NCBI GenBank assembly: GCA_021845555.1 | Contig: JAJZVS010000107.1 | Span: forward strand, 1 to 10,330 | DNA: 10,330 nt | Origin: Pseudomonadota bacterium | GTDB taxonomy: Bacteria; Pseudomonadota; Alphaproteobacteria; Acetobacterales; Acetobacteraceae | Direction: 5' to 3' | Shown here: positions 6,677 through 10,330 of the stretch, piece after piece | Position numbering within the stretch: the stretch's first letter is position 1 | Layout: each line of letters begins with the position of its first letter | The notes under the pieces: generated by a model | The model's input: only the letters and a program-made list of their open reading frames with translations | What the model was told of the DNA's origin: nothing | The model's database searches: none | Made by a program: the position numbers and the translations under genes

Positions 6677-7603
6677 ATGTCTCGCCGTAAGCCCCGTGGC
6701 CGGCCGCTCGACGGCTGGCTGGTGATCGACAAGCCGCCGGGGCTGACCAGCACCGACGTGGTCAACCGCGTCCGCCGCGCCTTCGACGCGCAGAAGGCCG
6801 GGCACGGCGGGACGCTCGATCCGCTGGCCACCGGCGTGCTGCCGATCGCCTTCGGCGCCGCGACCAAGACCGTCCCCTATGTGATGGACGGCACCAAGCT
6901 CTATCGCTTCACGCTGCGCTTCGGCGAAGCCCGCGACACCGACGACGCGGACGGGCAGGTGACCGCGACCTCCGCCGTGCGGCCGACGGACGCCGAGATC
7001 GAGGCCGCGCTGCCCCGGTTCCGCGGCGAGATCATGCAGGTGCCGCCCGCCTTCTCGGCGGTAAAGGTGGCCGGGGAGCGCGCCTACGACATGGCGCGCG
7101 AGGGCCGCGCCCCGGTGCTGGAACCCCGCCCCGCCCGGGTCGATCGCTTCGATCTGGTAGCCCGGCCGGACGCCGAGACGGCGGTGTTCGAGGTGCAGTC
7201 CGGCAAGGGCGTCTATATGCGCAGCCTGGCGCGCGATCTGGCGGCGGCCTGCGGCGCGCTCGGCCATGTGGCGGCCCTGCGGCGCCTGCGAGTTGGCCCG
7301 TTCGCCGAGGCGCAGGCGATTCCTCTGGACAAGATCGTCGGACCGGACCATACGGCCCCGGCTTCCCCGGACCTCTTGCTTCCGGTCGCGACCGCGCTGG
7401 CCGACATCCCGGCGCTGGCCCTGACAGAGGCGGAGGCCACCCAGCTCTTGCATGGCCAGGCGATCAGCCTGGTTGCGCTGATGGGCCGAATTCCACGGAC
7501 AGCCGATCCCGAAGGCGGGTTGGCGCGTGCCATGGCGGGGAGCCGCGTGCTCGGGCTGTGCCGTCTGTCGGACGGTTTGTTGAAGCCCGAACGGATCCTC
7601 TAG
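6677..7603 (+). CDS. truB: tRNA pseudouridine(55) synthase TruB
   Basis: Converts uridine 55 to pseudouridine in the T loop of all elongator tRNAs. The 308-residue product starts MSRRKPRGRPLDGWLVIDKP and has the catalytic motif GHGGTLDPLATG with the nucleophile D48, the same number as in E. coli; then KTVPYVMDGTKLYRF, FRGEIMQVPPAFSAVKVAGE with RAYDMAREG, and SGKGVYMRSLARDL, all standard TruB boxes. The C-terminal part (from about 236) is the shorter PUA-like segment. GGAG at 6666-6669 lies seven bases before the ATG. It heads the conserved order truB-rpsO-pnp; in many proteobacteria rbfA lies just upstream, but here the upstream neighbour is the fasciclin remnant on the other strand, so the cluster has been broken on that side. 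Confidence 0.97.
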   Translation: MSRRKPRGRPLDGWLVIDKPPGLTSTDVVNRVRRAFDAQKAGHGGTLDPLATGVLPIAFGAATKTVPYVMDGTKLYRFTLRFGEARDTDDADGQVTATSAVRPTDAEIEAALPRFRGEIMQVPPAFSAVKVAGERAYDMAREGRAPVLEPRPARVDRFDLVARPDAETAVFEVQSGKGVYMRSLARDLAAACGALGHVAALRRLRVGPFAEAQAIPLDKIVGPDHTAPASPDLLLPVATALADIPALALTEAEATQLLHGQAISLVALMGRIPRTADPEGGLARAMAGSRVLGLCRLSDGLLKPERIL

Positions 7604-7613
7604 CCGGGGATCG

Positions 7614-7668
7614 CCGGACCGCCAGGTCCGGGGGCACGCGTCCCGCAACATCAGTTCAGGAGTATCCT
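7614..7668 (+). promoter_or_regulatory. Structured rpsO leader, possible S15 feedback site
   Basis: A perfect seven-pair hairpin, CCGGACC (7614-7620) with GGTCCGG (7625-7631) around GCCA, starts 10 bases after the truB stop. There is no T tract, so it is not a terminator. A second, weak stem AGGA (7658-7661) with TCCT (7665-7668) holds the rpsO ribosome-binding site. S15 represses its own translation through leader structures in several bacterial groups; that this leader does so is inference. Confidence 0.4.
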
Positions 7669-7670
7669 CG

Positions 7671-7940
7671 ATGTCGATCACCGCGGAGCGCCGCACGGCG
7701 CTCATTTCCGACTATGCGACCGCGCCGGCCGATACCGGCAGCCCGGAGGTCCAGGTGGCCCTGCTCTCCGAGCGGATCACCAACCTGACCGAGCACCTCA
7801 AGACCCACGCCAAGGACTTCCACAGCCGGCGCGGCCTGCTGATGCTGGTCGGCCGCCGGCGCCGCCTGCTCGACTACCTGAAGGCGAAGGACGCCGGCCG
7901 CTACACGGCACTGATCGGGCGGCTCAACCTGCGCCGCTGA
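7671..7940 (+). CDS. rpsO: 30S ribosomal protein S15
   Basis: Primary binding protein of the 16S rRNA central domain; it nucleates the platform of the 30S subunit. The 89 residues are the universal length for S15, with the conserved DTGSPEVQVALLSERI (22-37), LTEHLKTHAKDFHSRRGLL, and the RRRRLLDYLKAKD helix, ending RLNLRR. The ATG at 7671 follows AGGAG (7658-7662) by eight bases. It lies 67 bases after truB and 331 before pnp in the classical order. No intrinsic terminator is evident after it, so readthrough into pnp is likely, besides any dedicated pnp promoter. Confidence 0.98.
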   Translation: MSITAERRTALISDYATAPADTGSPEVQVALLSERITNLTEHLKTHAKDFHSRRGLLMLVGRRRRLLDYLKAKDAGRYTALIGRLNLRR

Positions 7941-7952
7941 TCCTCGACCACC

Positions 7953-7980
7953 CTGACTTTGCCGCCGCCCGTCCTATATG
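7953..7980 (+). promoter_or_regulatory. Candidate pnp promoter
   Basis: CTGACT (7953-7958) and TATATG (7975-7980) are separated by 16 bases; the -10 sits in CCTATATGA, the only AT-rich patch in the region. The -35 matches TTGACA at four of six positions. A pnp-proximal promoter besides readthrough from rpsO is the known arrangement in E. coli. Confidence 0.45.
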
Positions 7981-7998
7981 AGGGCGGTCGGCACCGAC

Positions 7999-8179
7999 CC
8001 TCGCGCCATAGGGGCGCGGGGTAACGCGGGGGCACTCGCCCCACACGCCGCTTCACGCGGCGGACCTCAGACCGCCGATCCGGCAGCCCGCCCAACGGGG
8101 ACCGAGACGGCGTTTCCGGCCGCATGGCCTGCGCGCGCGCCTCCCCGCGCCGCGCCCTCCCTGCCGCCCGAGACGCCGT
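7999..8179 (+). promoter_or_regulatory. Folded pnp leader, possible autoregulatory stems
   Basis: Three consecutive hairpins: CCTCGCGCC/GGCGCGGGG (7999-8007 with 8013-8021, nine pairs, loop ATAGG), GGGGC/GCCCC (8029-8042, loop ACTC), and CGCCGC/GCGGCG (8046-8062, loop TTCAC). Downstream, ACGGCGTTTC (8107-8116) can pair with GAGACGCCGT (8170-8179), ten pairs with one G-T, enclosing a GC-rich loop. In E. coli a leader stem cut by RNase III lets PNPase repress its own mRNA; an analogous role here is inference from position and folding. Confidence 0.45.
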
Positions 8180-8271
8180 GCCCCTCCCGACCCGATGGGA
8201 TCGCACTTGGGACCACGCACGGATCGCCCGGAATGCCGTCCGCCGATGCACGGCGCATCGAAGGAACACGC

Positions 8272-10330
8272 ATGTTCAATTACTTCCGCAAGGAACTCGA
8301 CTGGGGCGGGCGCAAGCTCGTGCTGGAAACCGGCAAGATCGCCCGTCAGGCCGACGGCGCGGTGCTGGTGAGCTACGGCGACACCATCGTGCTCTGCACC
8401 GCGGTGGCCGCGCGCAGCGCCAAGCCGGGGCAGGATTTCTTCCCGCTGACGGTGAACTACCAGGAAAAGGCGTTCGCCGCCGGCAAGATCCCCGGCGGGT
8501 TCTTCAAGCGCGAAGGCCGCCCGAGCGAGAACGAGGTGCTGACCTCGCGCCTGATCGACCGGCCGATCCGGCCGCTGTTCCCGCACGGCTTCCGCAATGA
8601 AGTCCAGGTGATCGCCACCGTCCTCAGCCACGACCTGGAGAACGATCCCGACATCGTCGCCCTGGTCGGCTGCTCGGCGGCGCTCACGCTGTCCGGCATT
8701 CCGTTCTTCGGTCCCGTGGGCGCGGCCCGCGTCGGCTATCGCGAGGGCCGCTACCTGCTCAACCCGACGGTCGAGCAGCTCAAGGACACCCAGCTCGACC
8801 TCGTGCTGGCCGGCACCGCCGAGGGCGTGCTGATGGTGGAGAGCGAGGCGCACGAACTCACCGAGGAGGTGATGCTCGGCGCCGTGACCTTCGGCCACCA
8901 GAGCTTCCAGCCGGTGATCCAGGCGATCATCGAACTCGCGGAACGCGCCGCCAAGGAGCCCTGGCCGCTGCCGGAGGCTTCCGAGCAGGAGATCGCGCTC
9001 GCCGCCCGGCTCGACGCGCTGGGCCGCGCGCCGATGACCGCGGCGTATGCGGAGAAGGAAAAGCAGGCCCGCCACGAGCGGATCGAAGCGGCCAAGAAGG
9101 CGACCCTCGCGGCGGTGTCCGCCGAGGGGCTGGACGTCGAGAAGGCCAAGGGCGCGTTCAAGGATCTCGAGGCCGATATCGTTCGCAACGCCATCCTCGA
9201 CACCGGGCTGCGGATCGACGGGCGCGACACCCGCACGGTGCGCCCGATCGTGGCCGAGGTGGGCGTGCTGCCGCGCGCGCACGGCTCCGCCTTGTTCACC
9301 CGCGGGGAGACGCAGGCGCTGTGCGTCGCCACCCTCGGCACCGGGCAGGACGAGCAGATCATCGACTCGCTCGAAGGCGACTACCGCGAACATTTCATGC
9401 TGCACTACAATTTCCCCCCCTATTCGGTGGGTGAGACGGGCCGCATGGGCTCGCCCGGGCGGCGCGAGGTCGGGCACGGCAAGCTCGCCTGGCGGGCGGT
9501 GCATCCGCTGCTGCCGGCGAAGGACAAGTTCCCGTACACCCTCCGCGTGGTCTCGGAGATCACCGAGAGCAACGGGTCTTCCTCCATGGCGACCGTCTGC
9601 GGCTCCTCGCTGGCGCTGATGGATGCCGGCGTGCCGCTGGTGCGCCCGGTGGCCGGGATCGCGATGGGCCTCATCAAGGAGGACCGCGGCTTCGCCGTGC
9701 TGTCCGACATCCTGGGCGACGAGGACCATCTGGGCGACATGGACTTCAAGGTGGCGGGCACCGAGAAGGGCGTCACCTCCTTGCAGATGGACATCAAGAT
9801 CACCTCGATCACGCCGGAGATCATGCGCATCGCGCTCGATCAGGCGAAGGACGGGCGGCTGCACATCCTGGGCGAGATGGCGCGCGCGCTGACCGGCGCG
9901 CGGTCGGACGTGGCGGCGACCGCGCCGCGCATCACCATGATCTCGGTGCCCAAGGAAAAGATCCGCGAAGTGATCGGCACCGGCGGCAAGGTGATCCGCG
10001 AGATCGTCGAGCAGACCGGGTGCAAGATCGACATCGAGGACGACGGTACGATTAAGATCGCGGCGTCGGACCCGGAGCGGGCGCAGGCGGCGATCGACTG
10101 GATCCGCGGCATCGTGGCCGAGCCGGAGATGGGCGGGATCTACAACGGCAAGGTGGTGAAGACCGCCGATTTCGGCGCCTTCGTGAACTTCCTCGGCTCC
10201 CGCGACGGTCTCGTGCACATCAGCGAGCTGCAGCAGGGCCGGGTCGGCAAGACCAGCGATGTGGTGAATGTCGGCGACGCGGTGAAGGTGAAGGTGATCG
10301 GCTTCGACGAACGCGGTAAGGTGAAGCTGT
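8272..10330 (+). CDS. pnp: Polyribonucleotide nucleotidyltransferase (PNPase), 3' end outside window
   Basis: Phosphate-dependent 3'-5' exoribonuclease of the RNA degradosome. The frame is open from ATG 8272 to the right edge: 686 complete codons, against about 700-720 for the family, so only the end of the last domain is missing. In order: first RNase PH-like domain (MFNYFRKELDWGGRKL, PGGFFKREGRP, RLIDRPIRPLFP), the helical linker, the second PH domain (FTRGETQAL, PYSVGETGRMGSPGRREVGH, and the catalytic aspartates in SDILGDEDHLGDMDFK), the KH domain with the GxxG loop in EVIGTGGKVIREI, and the S1 domain starting GGIYNGKVVKTADFGAFVNF. The ribosome-binding site is AAGGAA (8261-8266). All active-site motifs are intact. 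Confidence 0.98.
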   Translation, partial: MFNYFRKELDWGGRKLVLETGKIARQADGAVLVSYGDTIVLCTAVAARSAKPGQDFFPLTVNYQEKAFAAGKIPGGFFKREGRPSENEVLTSRLIDRPIRPLFPHGFRNEVQVIATVLSHDLENDPDIVALVGCSAALTLSGIPFFGPVGAARVGYREGRYLLNPTVEQLKDTQLDLVLAGTAEGVLMVESEAHELTEEVMLGAVTFGHQSFQPVIQAIIELAERAAKEPWPLPEASEQEIALAARLDALGRAPMTAAYAEKEKQARHERIEAAKKATLAAVSAEGLDVEKAKGAFKDLEADIVRNAILDTGLRIDGRDTRTVRPIVAEVGVLPRAHGSALFTRGETQALCVATLGTGQDEQIIDSLEGDYREHFMLHYNFPPYSVGETGRMGSPGRREVGHGKLAWRAVHPLLPAKDKFPYTLRVVSEITESNGSSSMATVCGSSLALMDAGVPLVRPVAGIAMGLIKEDRGFAVLSDILGDEDHLGDMDFKVAGTEKGVTSLQMDIKITSITPEIMRIALDQAKDGRLHILGEMARALTGARSDVAATAPRITMISVPKEKIREVIGTGGKVIREIVEQTGCKIDIEDDGTIKIAASDPERAQAAIDWIRGIVAEPEMGGIYNGKVVKTADFGAFVNFLGSRDGLVHISELQQGRVGKTSDVVNVGDAVKVKVIGFDERGKVKL

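Larger units (their letters stand above)
7941..8271. other. rpsO-pnp intergenic region (promoter and folded leader)
   Basis: Gene-free. It contains a candidate promoter at its left end, then a leader of nearly 300 bases with four local or long-range stems, and the pnp ribosome-binding site AAGGAA (8261-8266). Open frames on both strands look like GC-rich noise. No terminator with a T tract was found. Confidence 0.7.

Noticed and set aside
7561..7582. Hairpin CCGTC-TGTCG-GACGG followed by TTTGTTG, looking like a terminator
   Set aside because: It lies inside the last codons of truB, the stem has only five pairs, and the downstream genes belong to the same conserved cluster. A weak attenuator is possible but unsupported.
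8053..10218. A 721-codon minus-strand open frame opposite pnp
   Set aside because: Antisense shadow of pnp, rich in histidine, arginine and aspartate, no recognisable domain.

Overview
The window is GC-rich chromosomal DNA from an alphaproteobacterium. The pairing of Usg and DUF1192 proteins, the COX15-type heme A synthase, two CIRCE operators before groESL, and the truB-rpsO-pnp order all fit this. The overall flavour suggests Rhodospirillales, perhaps Acetobacteraceae, but that family-level placement is inference without a database search. Almost everything is vertically inherited housekeeping DNA. I see no phage, transposase, CRISPR array, rRNA or tRNA, and no convincing new multi-gene system. 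The unusual content is mostly regulatory RNA/DNA structure and one decaying gene.

Layout. Positions 1-1463 (minus strand): usg, then ctaA, which runs off the left edge; a 13-bp unit repeated three times lies between them. Positions 1464-1817: divergent control region with two CIRCE (HrcA) operators bracketing a TTGACA-type promoter, followed by a large hairpin in the presumed groES leader. Positions 1818-3845: groES and groEL, closed by a good intrinsic terminator. Positions 3846-4729: a structured leader and two tandem cold-shock protein genes, 85% identical in protein. Positions 4899-5861: a PLP-dependent threonine/serine dehydratase-like enzyme without a regulatory domain. Positions 5874-6479 (minus strand): a DUF1192 gene, and upstream of it the wreck of a secreted fasciclin (FAS1) gene with an internal deletion and frameshifts. 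Positions 6677-10330: truB, rpsO and pnp, the usual translation/RNA-decay cluster, with folded leaders before rpsO and pnp; pnp is cut by the right edge.

The groESL-csp-csp block puts heat-inducible chaperones next to probable RNA chaperones. The truB-rpsO-pnp block joins tRNA modification, the small ribosomal subunit and mRNA decay, with leaders that look suited to feedback control. ctaA serves terminal oxidase maturation in the inner membrane.
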